Shown: piece by piece, positions 27,280-35,555 of the stretch
How positions within the stretch are numbered: position 1 is the stretch's first letter
Layout: every line of letters begins with the position of its first letter
Source: Cryobacterium glaciale
GTDB lineage: Bacteria; Actinomycetota; Actinomycetes; Actinomycetales; Microbacteriaceae
Direction: 5' to 3'
NCBI RefSeq assembly: GCF_004402535.1
Contig: NZ_SOEY01000008.1
Location: forward strand, 186,001-250,000
Length of the DNA stretch: 64,000 bases
Notes under the pieces: generated by a model
Told to the model about the DNA's origin: nothing
The model's database searches: none
What the model saw: only the letters and a program-made list of their open reading frames with translations
Made by a program: the position numbers and the translations under genes

Positions 27280-28194
27280 CTAATTGGCTTTGCTGTAGTT
27301 GGCACTGCCCGCGGCGGCGGAACGCATCTGGCGCAGCGAGGGGACACGTTTCAAGAAGCCCCAGCGCGGCAGCAGCAGCGCGGCCACGACGAGCAGCGCC
27401 GAGATGAGCTTCATGTCGTTCGGGTTGAGGCCGGCGCCGAGGGCGAAGAAGATCACCAGGCGGTAAATGACGGCGCCGCCGATGACGGCGAGGGAGGCGA
27501 GAAAGATGGTGCGGCGCCCGAAGACGGCCTGGCCGACGATGACCGAGGCGAGTCCGACCAGAATGAGGCCGATGCCCATGCTCACGTCGGCGAAGCCCTG
27601 GTACTGCGCGATGAGCGCGCCGCACAGGGCGACAAGGCCGTTCGAGATGGCGAGGGTAAGGATCGTGGTGCGGTGCGTGTTCACGCCGAGGCTGCGGATC
27701 ATCTGCTCGTTGTTGCCGGTGGCCTGAATCGACAGGCCCAGGTCGGTGCTGAGGAACCAGTCGATGGCGAACTTGATCACGAGGGCGGCAATGCCGAAGA
27801 TCAGGATGCTCCAGGCCCCGCCGAGCAGGCCGGCGTCACGCAGCGGGGTCATCAGGGTGTCTTCGCGCAACAAGGGCAGGTTGGATTTGCCCATGATGCG
27901 CAGGTTGATCGACCACAGGGCGATCATGGTGAGGATGCCGGCGAGCAGGCCGTCGATGCGGCCCTTGGTGTAGAGCACCCCGGTGACCAGGCCGGCCACC
28001 GCCCCCGACGCCGCCCCGGCGAGGGTGGCGAGGGGAGCCGGCACTCCGTTGATGATGAGCGACGCTGCCACTGCGGCCCCGGTCGTGAAGCTTCCGTCGA
28101 CCGTGAGGTCGGGAAAGTTGAGGATTCGAAACGTCAGGTAGACACCCAGCGCCATGATTCCGTAGAGCAGGCCGAGTTCGAGAGCCGCATTCAT
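27280..28194 (-). CDS. ABC transporter permease (branched-chain-type, TrpY-like)
   Basis: 304 residues with about eight to nine membrane helices. LYGIMALGVYLTFRILNFPDLTVDGSFTTGAAV at the N-terminus is typical of the PF02653 permeases that accompany PF04392 binding proteins. NNEQMIRSLGVNTHRTTILTLAISNGLVALCGAL contains the cytoplasmic coupling region. Middle gene of a binding protein-permease-ATPase operon; 27 nt separate it from the binding-protein gene. Confidence 0.9.
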   Translation of the reverse strand: MNAALELGLLYGIMALGVYLTFRILNFPDLTVDGSFTTGAAVAASLIINGVPAPLATLAGAASGAVAGLVTGVLYTKGRIDGLLAGILTMIALWSINLRIMGKSNLPLLREDTLMTPLRDAGLLGGAWSILIFGIAALVIKFAIDWFLSTDLGLSIQATGNNEQMIRSLGVNTHRTTILTLAISNGLVALCGALIAQYQGFADVSMGIGLILVGLASVIVGQAVFGRRTIFLASLAVIGGAVIYRLVIFFALGAGLNPNDMKLISALLVVAALLLPRWGFLKRVPSLRQMRSAAAGSANYSKAN

Positions 28195-28221
28195 CTGGTT
28201 ATTCCTTTGGTAGAAAAACGG

Positions 28222-29217
28222 CTATTCGATGATTCGGTCGGCCTTGGCAATGAGCTCCTCGGAGAGGGTCACTCCCATGCGCTCGGCGGCGGCCGGGTTG
28301 AGGATGAACTCGATCGTGTCGAGGGTCTCGACCGGCATCTCGGCCGGGTTCTCGCCGTCTTCAAGGATGCGAATGGCCATCTGGCCGGTCTGGTAGCCGA
28401 GCTCGGTGTAGTTGATGCCGTAGGTGGCGATGGCGCCACGCTCGACCTGGCCGTTTTCGGCGCCGAACAGCGGAACCTGGTTGGACTCGGCGTACTGGAT
28501 GACGGCTTCAAGGCCCTCGGTGACGCGGTTGTCGGTGGGGATGTAGATGGCGTCGACGTTGCCGAGCGACTCGGTGGCCTGGGCGACCTCGCTCGAGTTG
28601 GTCACGGTGGCTTCCTTGATGGTCAGGCCGAGGTCCTCGGCCGCTTCCTTGGCCAGTTCAACCTGCACGTCGGAGTTAACCTCGCCCGAGCTGTAGATGA
28701 TGCCGACCGACTGGGCATCGGGCAGAATTTCCTGGATCAGTTCGAGCTGCTCCTTGACCGGGTTCAAGTCGCTGGTGCCGGTGATGTTGCTGCCCGGCTT
28801 CTCCCAGCTCTCGACCAGTCCGGCTTCCTCCGGCTCGGTGACGGCGGTGAACAACACCGGAATGTCAATGATCGTCTGCGCGGCGGCCTGCGCGGTGGGG
28901 GTGGCTATGGCGAGCACGAGGTCGACCTTGTCGGCGGCGAACTTGGCGGCGATGGTGCTCGCGGTGGCCTGTTCGCCCTGCGCGTTCTGCTCGTCGAACG
29001 TGATGTCGGTGCCCTCGACATAGCCGGCGTCGGCAAACGCCTTCTTGAAACCCTCGCGGGCGTCGTCGAGCGCCTGGTGCTGCACGATCTGGCTGATGCC
29101 GATCGTGATCATGTCATCTGAACCGGATGCTGCCGGCTCGCTCGCCGCGCAGCCGCTGAGGGCGAGGGCACCGGCGGCGACCAGGGCGAGTGCTGACAGG
29201 GACGTGGTGTGCTTCAT
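28222..29217 (-). CDS. ABC transporter substrate-binding lipoprotein (PF04392 type, TrpX-like)
   Basis: 331 residues. It has a lipoprotein signal with the lipobox LALSGC, cysteine at residue 23, followed by an acidic/small linker. The mature protein shows the ABC_sub_bind pattern: IGISQIVQHQALDDAREGFKKAF, DLVLAIATPTAQAA, VLFTAVTEPEEAGLV, VGIIYSSGE and the ending NPAAAERMGVTLSEELIAKA. It captures the substrate outside the cell for the permease. First gene of the importer operon. Aromatic amino acids are a guess from homologues; the aminotransferase gene upstream in the same orientation fits but is 103 bp away. Confidence 0.92.
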   Translation of the reverse strand: MKHTTSLSALALVAAGALALSGCAASEPAASGSDDMITIGISQIVQHQALDDAREGFKKAFADAGYVEGTDITFDEQNAQGEQATASTIAAKFAADKVDLVLAIATPTAQAAAQTIIDIPVLFTAVTEPEEAGLVESWEKPGSNITGTSDLNPVKEQLELIQEILPDAQSVGIIYSSGEVNSDVQVELAKEAAEDLGLTIKEATVTNSSEVAQATESLGNVDAIYIPTDNRVTEGLEAVIQYAESNQVPLFGAENGQVERGAIATYGINYTELGYQTGQMAIRILEDGENPAEMPVETLDTIEFILNPAAAERMGVTLSEELIAKADRIIE

Positions 29218-29320
29218 GCTGGGAAATTCTCCTTTGAATTACTTATTGAACGGATGCTGCGGCGCGCGCGGGAACGAGCGTTCTCGTGCGGCCGAACGAT
29301 GAGGGCCGTGTTGAACCGTG

Positions 29321-30388
29321 CTAGACGGTGACCGGCAAGAGCGCTGCGGCAGCGGCGACCAGGAACCGGTCGTTCTGCTCTGGCGTGCCGATCGTGACGC
29401 GTAGTCCTTCGCCGGGAAAGGCCCGGGCGAGGATGCCTTCGGCAGTGAACACGGCGTTCACCCGGTCGGTCCCGTCGCCGGTGCGCAGCCAGACGAAGTT
29501 TCCCTGCGAGTCGGTCACGCGCCATCCGCTCGCCCGCAGTGCGGACAACACCCGGGTGCGTTCGCCGACGATCTCGTCGATGCGCACGGAAAGCTCCGCT
29601 TCCGCATCGAGGGAGGCGAGGGCGGCCCGCTGGGCAAGCTCCGTCACGCCGAACGGCAGCGCCACGCGACGCAGGTTGGCGGCGACGGCCGTGGGCGCGA
29701 TGGCATAACCGATGCGCAGGCCGGCCAGGCCGTAGGCCTTGGAGAAGGTGTGCAGCACGGCCACATTGGGGTACCGGCGAAAGAAATCGATGCCGACCGC
29801 CGACGAGGCGTCGCGGTTGAAGTGCCCGTAGGCCTCATCGACGACGACGAGAACGTCGGCGGGGACCTGCGCCATGAAGGCGTGCAGTTCGTCGGTGGTG
29901 ACGAAGGCGCCGGTGGGATTGTTGGGGTTGCAGACCAGGATGAGTCGGGTCTGCGGCGTGATGGCGGCAGCCATGGCGGTCAGGTCGTGGCATTCATCGT
30001 CGGTGAGGGCGATCGGGACGGGCGTGGCCCCGGCAACCTGCACCAGGATCGGGTAGGCCTCGAACGAACGCCAGGCGAAGATGACCTCGTCGCCGGCCCC
30101 GGCGCTCGCGTGGATCAGCTGCGACAGCACCTCGACCGAACCGGCCCCGAAGGCCACGTTCTCGGTCGCCACGTCGAACCGGGCCGCGATACGGTCGGTG
30201 AGTTCGGCCACGGCCATGCTCGGGTACAGGTGAATCTCACCGAGAGCGGATGCGATGGCCCGCGTCACCGAGGCGAGGGGCGGGAACGGATTCTCGTTGG
30301 ACGACAGCTTAAACGCTCCCGAATCACCGGCAGTAGCGCCCTGCTTGTAGGCGGGCAGCCTGCTGATGGTTTCGCGTTGGTGCACCAT
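29321..30388 (-). CDS. HisC-like aminotransferase (histidinol-phosphate or aromatic amino acid)
   Basis: 355 residues from the ATG at 30388 (MVHQRETISRLPAYKQG); an ATG at 30427 would add 13 residues and cannot be excluded. It is a fold-type I PLP enzyme: FKLSSNENPFPP near the N-terminus, NPNNPTGAF, VVVDEAYGHFN with the PLP-binding aspartate, and the Schiff-base lysine in LHTFSKAYGLAGLRIGYA. No other his genes are nearby. That, plus the adjacent TrpXYZ-like importer, favours a stand-alone aromatic aminotransferase over histidine synthesis. It is divergent from clpB. Confidence 0.85.
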   Translation of the reverse strand: MVHQRETISRLPAYKQGATAGDSGAFKLSSNENPFPPLASVTRAIASALGEIHLYPSMAVAELTDRIAARFDVATENVAFGAGSVEVLSQLIHASAGAGDEVIFAWRSFEAYPILVQVAGATPVPIALTDDECHDLTAMAAAITPQTRLILVCNPNNPTGAFVTTDELHAFMAQVPADVLVVVDEAYGHFNRDASSAVGIDFFRRYPNVAVLHTFSKAYGLAGLRIGYAIAPTAVAANLRRVALPFGVTELAQRAALASLDAEAELSVRIDEIVGERTRVLSALRASGWRVTDSQGNFVWLRTGDGTDRVNAVFTAEGILARAFPGEGLRVTIGTPEQNDRFLVAAAAALLPVTV

Positions 30389-30617
30389 AACTGTTTCAAC
30401 CTCACTCGTGAACCCTGGTGTGGACATGCTCGGCGAGTAAAGCGTCGGCGATGACGGGTTGGTTCAGAGCGTACCGATGGCGCAGAAGTTTGACAATTCG
30501 ACCAATATGCAGGGCACAAACTGCATAATTCGACCGGTATTAAGCGGCCGAGACCGAACAAACTGATCAGTTTTCGAATCTTCACCGGATTATTTCGGCC
30601 CTCGGCGTTCACGTACT

Positions 30618-30644
30618 AAACTTGAGCCAGCAAGGCTCAACTTT
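30618..30644 (+). promoter_or_regulatory. HAIR element 3, operator of clpB
   Basis: Inverted repeat AAACTTGAGC (30618-30627), 7-nt spacer, GCTCAACTTT (30635-30644) with one mismatch in the arms. It matches the HspR operator and lies between a possible -10 box TAAACT (30617-30622) and the AGAGGAGA ribosome site (30645-30652) of clpB. HspR binding would cover the start point. This ties clpB to the regulator encoded at 10228-10641. Confidence 0.88.
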
Positions 30645-30658
30645 AGAGGAGACAGCTC

Positions 30659-32839
30659 ATGCAAGCCGGTCAGCAACCACCGCAGCAAGACGCCAAGACG
30701 GCCCTCGAACTGTATGGGGTGAACCTCACCGACATCGCTCGCAGCGGCAAGCTCGACCCGGTGATCGGGCGAGACGCCGAGATTCGTCGGATCAGCCAGG
30801 TGCTCACCCGGCGCACCAAGAACAACCCCGTCTTGATCGGAGAACCCGGTGTCGGCAAGACCGCCGTTGTCGAGGGATTGGCCCAGCGGATCGTGGCCGG
30901 TGACGTGGCCGACTCACTCAAAGACAAGCAGCTCGTCTCCCTCGACCTGGCCGCCCTCGTGGCCGGCGCCAAGTATCGCGGTGAATTCGAAGAGCGGCTC
31001 AAGGCCGTGCTCAAGGAGATCAACGACGCCGACGGCCAGATCATCACCTTCGTCGACGAGCTGCACACCCTCATGGGGGCCGGCGGCGGCGAAGGCTCCG
31101 TCGCGGCCAGCAACATGCTCAAGCCCATGCTCGCGCGCGGCGAACTGCGCCTGATCGGCGCCACGACCCTCAACGAGTACCGCGAGTTCATCGAAAAGGA
31201 TGCCGCGCTCGAGCGCCGCTTTCAGCCGGTGCTGGTCGACGAGCCCTCGGTGGAAGACACCGTCGCCATCCTGCGCGGGCTCAAGGAACGCTACGAAGCC
31301 CACCACAAGGTGACGATCGCCGATTCTGCCCTCGTGGCCGCGGCATCCCTCTCGAATCGTTACATCACCGCCCGCCAGCTGCCCGACAAGGCCATCGACC
31401 TCATCGACGAGGCCGCGAGTCGGCTGCGCATGGAGATCGACTCCTCGCCGGTCGAGATCGACGAGTTGCGGCGCAGCGTCGACCGCCTGAAGCTTGAAGA
31501 ACTCGCCTTGAAGAAGGAGAAGGACGACGGCTCGAAGGCACGATTGGTAAAGCTTCGCGACGACCTCGTCGAGCGCCAGGCCAACCTCCAGGAGCTGCAG
31601 ACGCGCTGGGACACCGAACGGGCCTCACTCAACCGGGTCGGCGAGCTGCGCGAGCGGCTCGACGCCGCGCGCATCGAATCCGATCGGGCCCAACGGGAGG
31701 GCAACCTCGAGAAGGCATCACGGCTGCTCTACGGCGACATTCCGGTGATGGAACGGGCGCTCGCCGACGCCGAAAAGGAAGAATCCGTTGGCCCACGTAT
31801 GGTCAACGAGCAGGTCACGAGCGAGGACATCGCCGCCGTGGTCGCCGCCTGGACCGGTATTCCGGTGGGTCGGCTGCTGCAGGGCGAGACCGAGAAGCTG
31901 CTCAACCTCGAAAATGAACTCGGCCACCGCCTGATCGGCCAGAAGCGAGCGGTGCGTGCCGTCGCCGATGCTGTGCGGCGGTCGCGCGCCGGCATCTCCG
32001 ACCCCGATCGCCCGACCGGATCGTTCATGTTCCTCGGGCCCACCGGTGTCGGCAAGACCGAACTGGCCAAGGCGCTCGCCGAGTTCCTGTTCGACGATGA
32101 AAAAGCCATGGTGCGCATCGACATGAGCGAGTACGGCGAGAAGTTCTCGGTCTCCCGCCTGGTCGGAGCGCCTCCGGGGTATGTCGGCTACGAGCAGGGC
32201 GGTCAGCTGACCGAGGCCGTGCGCCGTCGCCCCTACTCGGTGATCCTGTTCGACGAGGTCGAAAAGGCGCATCCCGAGGTGTTCGATGTGCTGCTGCAGG
32301 TGCTCGACGACGGCCGCCTCACCGACGGCCAGGGCCGCACCGTGGACTTTCGCAACACCATCCTCGTGCTCACCTCCAACCTCGGTTCGCAGTTCCTGGT
32401 CGACCCGACCCTGTCAGCGGCGCAGAAGGAAGAGGCGGTGCAGGGCCTGGTGCGGCAGGCCTTCAAGCCGGAGTTCGTCAACCGGCTCGACGACATCGTG
32501 GTGTTTTCCTCGCTCACGACCGATGAGCTCGGCGAGATCGTGGAGCTCGACGTCGACCGGTTGCAGAAGCGGCTCGCCGAGCGACGGCTGGAACTGGCCG
32601 TGACACCGGATGCCCGCCGCTGGCTGGCCGAACGCGGTTACGACCCGATCTACGGTGCGCGTCCCTTGCGCCGACTAATGCAGCGGGAGATCGACGACCG
32701 CCTGGCGCGGGCCCTGCTTGCCGGCGACATTCGCGACGGCGACACGGTGCTCGTGGCGCTCGCCGCCGACGGCGCTGCGCTCACCGTGGCATCCGCTCCG
32801 GTGCTGCCGGAGGTGCCGTTCGAGGAGGACCTGCTCTGA
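30659..32839 (+). CDS. clpB: ClpB-type disaggregase lacking the N-terminal domain
   Basis: 726 residues, about 130 fewer than usual ClpB. The start is fixed by AGAGGAGA and gives [10 protein letters not shown] followed directly by the first AAA domain ([17 protein letters not shown], Walker [14 protein letters not shown]). Then comes the ClpB middle coiled coil (about 265-375) and the second AAA domain ([21 protein letters not shown], arginine-finger region, RLDDIVVF). The Clp_N substrate-engaging domain is missing. There is no IGF/LGF-type ClpP-binding loop, so it should be a disaggregase working with DnaK. HAIR-controlled and transcribed alone. Confidence 0.93.
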   Translation: MQAGQQPPQQDAKTALELYGVNLTDIARSGKLDPVIGRDAEIRRISQVLTRRTKNNPVLIGEPGVGKTAVVEGLAQRIVAGDVADSLKDKQLVSLDLAALVAGAKYRGEFEERLKAVLKEINDADGQIITFVDELHTLMGAGGGEGSVAASNMLKPMLARGELRLIGATTLNEYREFIEKDAALERRFQPVLVDEPSVEDTVAILRGLKERYEAHHKVTIADSALVAAASLSNRYITARQLPDKAIDLIDEAASRLRMEIDSSPVEIDELRRSVDRLKLEELALKKEKDDGSKARLVKLRDDLVERQANLQELQTRWDTERASLNRVGELRERLDAARIESDRAQREGNLEKASRLLYGDIPVMERALADAEKEESVGPRMVNEQVTSEDIAAVVAAWTGIPVGRLLQGETEKLLNLENELGHRLIGQKRAVRAVADAVRRSRAGISDPDRPTGSFMFLGPTGVGKTELAKALAEFLFDDEKAMVRIDMSEYGEKFSVSRLVGAPPGYVGYEQGGQLTEAVRRRPYSVILFDEVEKAHPEVFDVLLQVLDDGRLTDGQGRTVDFRNTILVLTSNLGSQFLVDPTLSAAQKEEAVQGLVRQAFKPEFVNRLDDIVVFSSLTTDELGEIVELDVDRLQKRLAERRLELAVTPDARRWLAERGYDPIYGARPLRRLMQREIDDRLARALLAGDIRDGDTVLVALAADGAALTVASAPVLPEVPFEEDLL

Positions 32840-32848
32840 CGGGAGAGG

Positions 32849-33376
32849 TTACTGGCGCGGCGGGAAGATGCCCTGCAGGGCGATGATGAAGTTGACCACG
32901 AGGTAGGGCGGCAGGTTGTTGTGCGGCTGGCTGCTGCCGGCGGTGCTCAGCGCGGCGGGACTCATCGTCACTCCGGCGCTCGCGGCGTAAGCCTTCTCGG
33001 TGCTACGACCGTAGCGCGGCTCGGCCCAGATGGCGTTGCTGGGCGAGTTCACGGTGCCGGCTGCGGCCGTTGCCTGAATCGTGTGGGTATGGGCGGGCAT
33101 CTGAGCTTCGGTGAGTGTGACAGAGTCGTCGCCCGCCTTTTCACCGAGCTGACGCCAGGAGAGACCGGGCCCCTGAGCCTGATGCATCGGTATCGAACCC
33201 TGCAGGTCGGGCAGGGCAAAGGTGCTGCTGCCGTTTCCGCCGTAGGTCGTCCCCAACAGGGAGAACAGCGCGATGTTCTGAGACAGCGGCAGGAGTTGTC
33301 CGTTGCAGAGAGCCCAGTTCTTGGGCGCGAAGTTGAACGGCACTATGCGGATCTCGCCGACAAATGGATCAGACAT
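32849..33376 (-). CDS. Phage tail-collar domain protein 1 (MdpB-like)
   Basis: 175 residues. N-terminal signature MSDPFVGEIRIVPFNFAPKN(W), then LCNGQLLPLSQNIALFSLLGTTYGG and FALPDLQGSIPMHQ, the tail-collar domain found at phage tail-fibre ends and in bacterial microcystin-dependent-protein (MdpB) homologues. The C-terminus NNLPPYLVVNFIIALQGIFP is also typical. No signal peptide. Third and last of three tandem paralogues; the spacing to the middle copy is 37 bp. Function in bacteria is unknown. Confidence 0.9.
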   Translation of the reverse strand: MSDPFVGEIRIVPFNFAPKNWALCNGQLLPLSQNIALFSLLGTTYGGNGSSTFALPDLQGSIPMHQAQGPGLSWRQLGEKAGDDSVTLTEAQMPAHTHTIQATAAAGTVNSPSNAIWAEPRYGRSTEKAYAASAGVTMSPAALSTAGSSQPHNNLPPYLVVNFIIALQGIFPPRQ

Positions 33377-33413
33377 AGGGATTCACCCTCCAGAGTGTGC
33401 GCAAAGACACGGT

Positions 33414-33908
33414 TCAGTCCCGTGACGGGAAGATGCCGGCGAGGGCGATCATGAAATTGATGGTCAAATACGGCGGCAGGTTGGTGTGTGCCTGCGAACC
33501 GCCGGCCGAGCTCACCAGATTTGCGGCGAGAGTCGTGTCGGGTGTCGCCGCGAATGCTGGCTTGGCGGGGCTGGCCCAGTGGGCGGACTCGGGCGACACT
33601 GCTCCCGGCGTGGCGGCCGCTGCGGGTGCGTGCGAGTGTGCGGGAAGTTCACTCTGCGTGAGGGTGTGCGCGGCTTGGCCGGCTCGTTCGCCGAGCTCAT
33701 GCCCCTGCCCGGCGTGCATGGGCATGCATGCGCGCAGGTCGGGCAGGGCAAAGGATACTTGGCCGTCGCCGCCGTAGGTTGTGCCGAGCAGGCTGAACAA
33801 CGCCTGGTTCTGATTGATCGGCAGTAGCTGGCCGTTGCACAGGGCCCAGCTCTTGGCGGCGAAATTGAATGAGGCGAGGCGAATCTCGCCGAGAAAGGGG
33901 GTGCCCAC
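33414..33908 (-). CDS. Phage tail-collar domain protein 2 (MdpB-like)
   Basis: 164 residues with the same layout as its neighbours: FLGEIRLASFNFAAKSWALC, LLPINQNQALFSLLGTTYGGDG, FALPDLRACMPMHAG and NLPPYLTINFMIALAGIFP. The variable middle (about 80-130) is rich in A, H, S and T and differs strongly between the three copies, whereas both ends are alike. GTG/ATG choice is clear at 33908 (MGTPFLGEIR). It lies 36 bp downstream of the first copy. Confidence 0.9.
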   Translation of the reverse strand: MGTPFLGEIRLASFNFAAKSWALCNGQLLPINQNQALFSLLGTTYGGDGQVSFALPDLRACMPMHAGQGHELGERAGQAAHTLTQSELPAHSHAPAAAATPGAVSPESAHWASPAKPAFAATPDTTLAANLVSSAGGSQAHTNLPPYLTINFMIALAGIFPSRD

Positions 33909-33944
33909 GCTCTCACGCTCCTTGTAGAGGTTGGTTGCCGTGCA

Positions 33945-34466
33945 TTAGTTCTGAGAGGGAAAGTTGCCAAACAGCGAGATGATGAAGCTCACGGCAAGGT
34001 AGGGCGGCATGTTGCTGTGGGGCTGGCCGCCTCCGACGGTGGACACCGCTGCGGTGTTCATGGGCGTGATCGTCGATCCGGCCGGGGCATACGGAGTGTC
34101 GGTCCAGGCCGCCCAGACCGCGTTGGCCGGATTGCCCGTCGTCGCCAGTTGGCTGGACGCATGGGGGGTATGACCGTGGCTCGGCATCTGCTGCGTGCCG
34201 AGAGTGACCTCTTCGACCCCGCCCATTTCACCGACGACAGTCGTTATGCCCGAGGTCGAGTTCGTGCCCTGATGAACGGGCATGCGGCCACGCAGGTCGG
34301 GGAGGTTGAAGGTCTCCACTCCGTCGCCGCCATAGGTTGTACCGATCAAACTGAAAAGGACGTCATTTAGGGAGATCGGAAGCGTCTGGCCCTCGCAGAA
34401 CTCCCACCCGTTCGGCGGAAAACTGCCCGCGAACATGCGAATTTCCCCTACATACGGACTGGACAT
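33945..34466 (-). CDS. Phage tail-collar domain protein 3 (MdpB-like)
   Basis: 173 residues from ATG 34466 (MSSPYVGEIRMFAGSFPPNGWEFCEG). It has the collar motif LPISLNDVLFSLIGTTYGGDGVETFNLPDLRGRMPVHQG and the ending NMPPYLAVSFIISLFGNFPSQN. The start is only 4 nt beyond the GNAT stop, so it is co-translated with it. It is first of the three collar genes in transcription order and the most divergent of them. A longer upstream open frame runs through the GNAT gene in another frame and is a shadow. Confidence 0.9.
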   Translation of the reverse strand: MSSPYVGEIRMFAGSFPPNGWEFCEGQTLPISLNDVLFSLIGTTYGGDGVETFNLPDLRGRMPVHQGTNSTSGITTVVGEMGGVEEVTLGTQQMPSHGHTPHASSQLATTGNPANAVWAAWTDTPYAPAGSTITPMNTAAVSTVGGGQPHSNMPPYLAVSFIISLFGNFPSQN

Positions 34467-34470
34467 GGTG

Positions 34471-35007
34471 TTACCTCTCCACGGTCGGCGTTGGGGCTGC
34501 CGGCTGACTCGGCCGCTGCATCCTGAGGGAACCGGCCTGGGTAGCGATCTCGGCGAATCCCAGTCGCGCATAGAGCCGACGGGCTGCCGTGTTCTGCGCC
34601 CAGACCGACAGGTGAACCGGCAGCCGGGCGGCATCCGCTTGCTCGATAAGAGCCCCGATGACCGCGGTGCCGATGCCGCGCTTGCGATGGGAGTCGAGAA
34701 CGGTGATGTCGACGAGCATGATCGCCCGGGGCAGACGCGCCAGGAACACCTGCCCAACGGATGCCCCACCAACGGTGATGAGCGCCTGCTCCGCCTGCGG
34801 GTGGCTGGCTCGGTACTGGGCCGCCTGAGCGCCAAATTGCAGATCGATCAGCGCGGTTCGGGCACCGACGGGGAGGAACGCGAAGTCGTCGGAGCGGCTG
34901 GATTCAAACAGGTCGCGCAAAAACGTCGCGTCGCTCGGTTGCACCGGGCGCAACACCGGGCGCACCTCCGCGCGCGAAACCGTGCGCAGGTCGTCGAGAA
35001 CGGGCAT
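34471..35007 (-). CDS. GNAT family N-acetyltransferase
   Basis: 178 residues from ATG 35007 (MPVLDDLRTVSRAEV). The acetyl-CoA-binding motif A is VDITVLDSHRKRGIGTAVIGALIEQA (about 110-135), followed by VWAQNTAARRLYARLGFAEI, a full GNAT fold. It acetylates an amine of unknown identity. Its start overlaps the stop of the Tat-exported protein by one base (TGATG), and the collar gene follows after 4 nt, so it is embedded in the collar operon. Modification of the surface proteins or of a small molecule there is speculative. Confidence 0.9.
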   Translation of the reverse strand: MPVLDDLRTVSRAEVRPVLRPVQPSDATFLRDLFESSRSDDFAFLPVGARTALIDLQFGAQAAQYRASHPQAEQALITVGGASVGQVFLARLPRAIMLVDITVLDSHRKRGIGTAVIGALIEQADAARLPVHLSVWAQNTAARRLYARLGFAEIATQAGSLRMQRPSQPAAPTPTVER

Positions 35008-35426
35008 CACACCCGCCGATTGACGAGTGCCTGCATGGTGGTCGGCCCCTCGGTCGAACCAATCGACGAGATGAAGAGCGAGGTCGGGGCGGCGTCGGCA
35101 TTGCTCAGCAGGTAGATGCCCTCCGCGGGAAGGGCATCGGCGGCATCGAAGATGAGGTTGAAGCGCAATTCGTCGTCGAGCACGGTAGCCGGTTCCAGGT
35201 CGTGCACGGCGGTGAGGGTGAGCCCGAAGGACCCACCGGTGGCGTCGGCGCGAAAGACCTGCCCGATCAGGCCGGTGAAGTTGGAACGCACCGGGTCGGC
35301 CGGAGCCAACAGGTTCAAGCGGGTCGCCGCGAGGGCCAGGCTGGGCTGCGCGATCACCGTGAGGGTTGCGAGCCCCACCGTGCCGATACCCAGCGTCATC
35401 ACCGACCGGCGAGAGATGTCGAGCAC
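35007..35426 (-). CDS. Tat-exported DUF6916-like protein
   Basis: 139 residues from GTG 35426, which has a strong GGAGG seven bases upstream. The N-terminus carries a twin-arginine signal (SRRSVMTLGIGTVG, then a hydrophobic run ending in ALA). The mature part, about 105 residues, has FTGLIGQVFRADA, a short beta-rich pattern LTLTAVHDLEPA and RFNLIFDAADALPAEGIYLLSNADA, matching the small DUF6916-type proteins that often sit beside tail-collar genes. First gene of the collar operon; its stop overlaps the GNAT start. Family name given from memory of the pattern. Confidence 0.75.
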   Translation of the reverse strand: MLDISRRSVMTLGIGTVGLATLTVIAQPSLALAATRLNLLAPADPVRSNFTGLIGQVFRADATGGSFGLTLTAVHDLEPATVLDDELRFNLIFDAADALPAEGIYLLSNADAAPTSLFISSIGSTEGPTTMQALVNRRV

Positions 35427-35504
35427 TGCGAGCCTCCAGGATGACGGTGCCCGAGGAACGCCCTCGAATACCTCGATCATATTGTTGGGTAAGTGGGAAA
35501 AACA

Positions 35505-35520
35505 CGCCCCTTTAGGGGCG
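35505..35520. promoter_or_regulatory. Palindromic operator between collar operon and surface-protein gene
   Basis: CGCCCCT-TT-AGGGGCG is a perfect palindrome (35505-35511 and 35514-35520) in the 130-bp divergent region. It lies 36 bp before the start of the giant surface protein and about 80 bp from the Tat protein start, within otherwise AT-rich DNA. It is placed to control both directions. No regulator gene is adjacent. Confidence 0.55.
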
Positions 35521-35555
35521 AGTAATTTTGCAACGATTCTGCCAACCTGAAAAAG

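Noticed and set aside
27061..29121. 686-codon plus-strand frame opposite the ABC importer
   Set aside because: The minus-strand genes show Walker motifs, a lipobox and correct operon spacing; the plus frame shows none.
32849..34466. Prophage or tailocin
   Set aside because: Only collar-domain genes occur; no sheath, tube, baseplate, lysis or integrase genes in the window.
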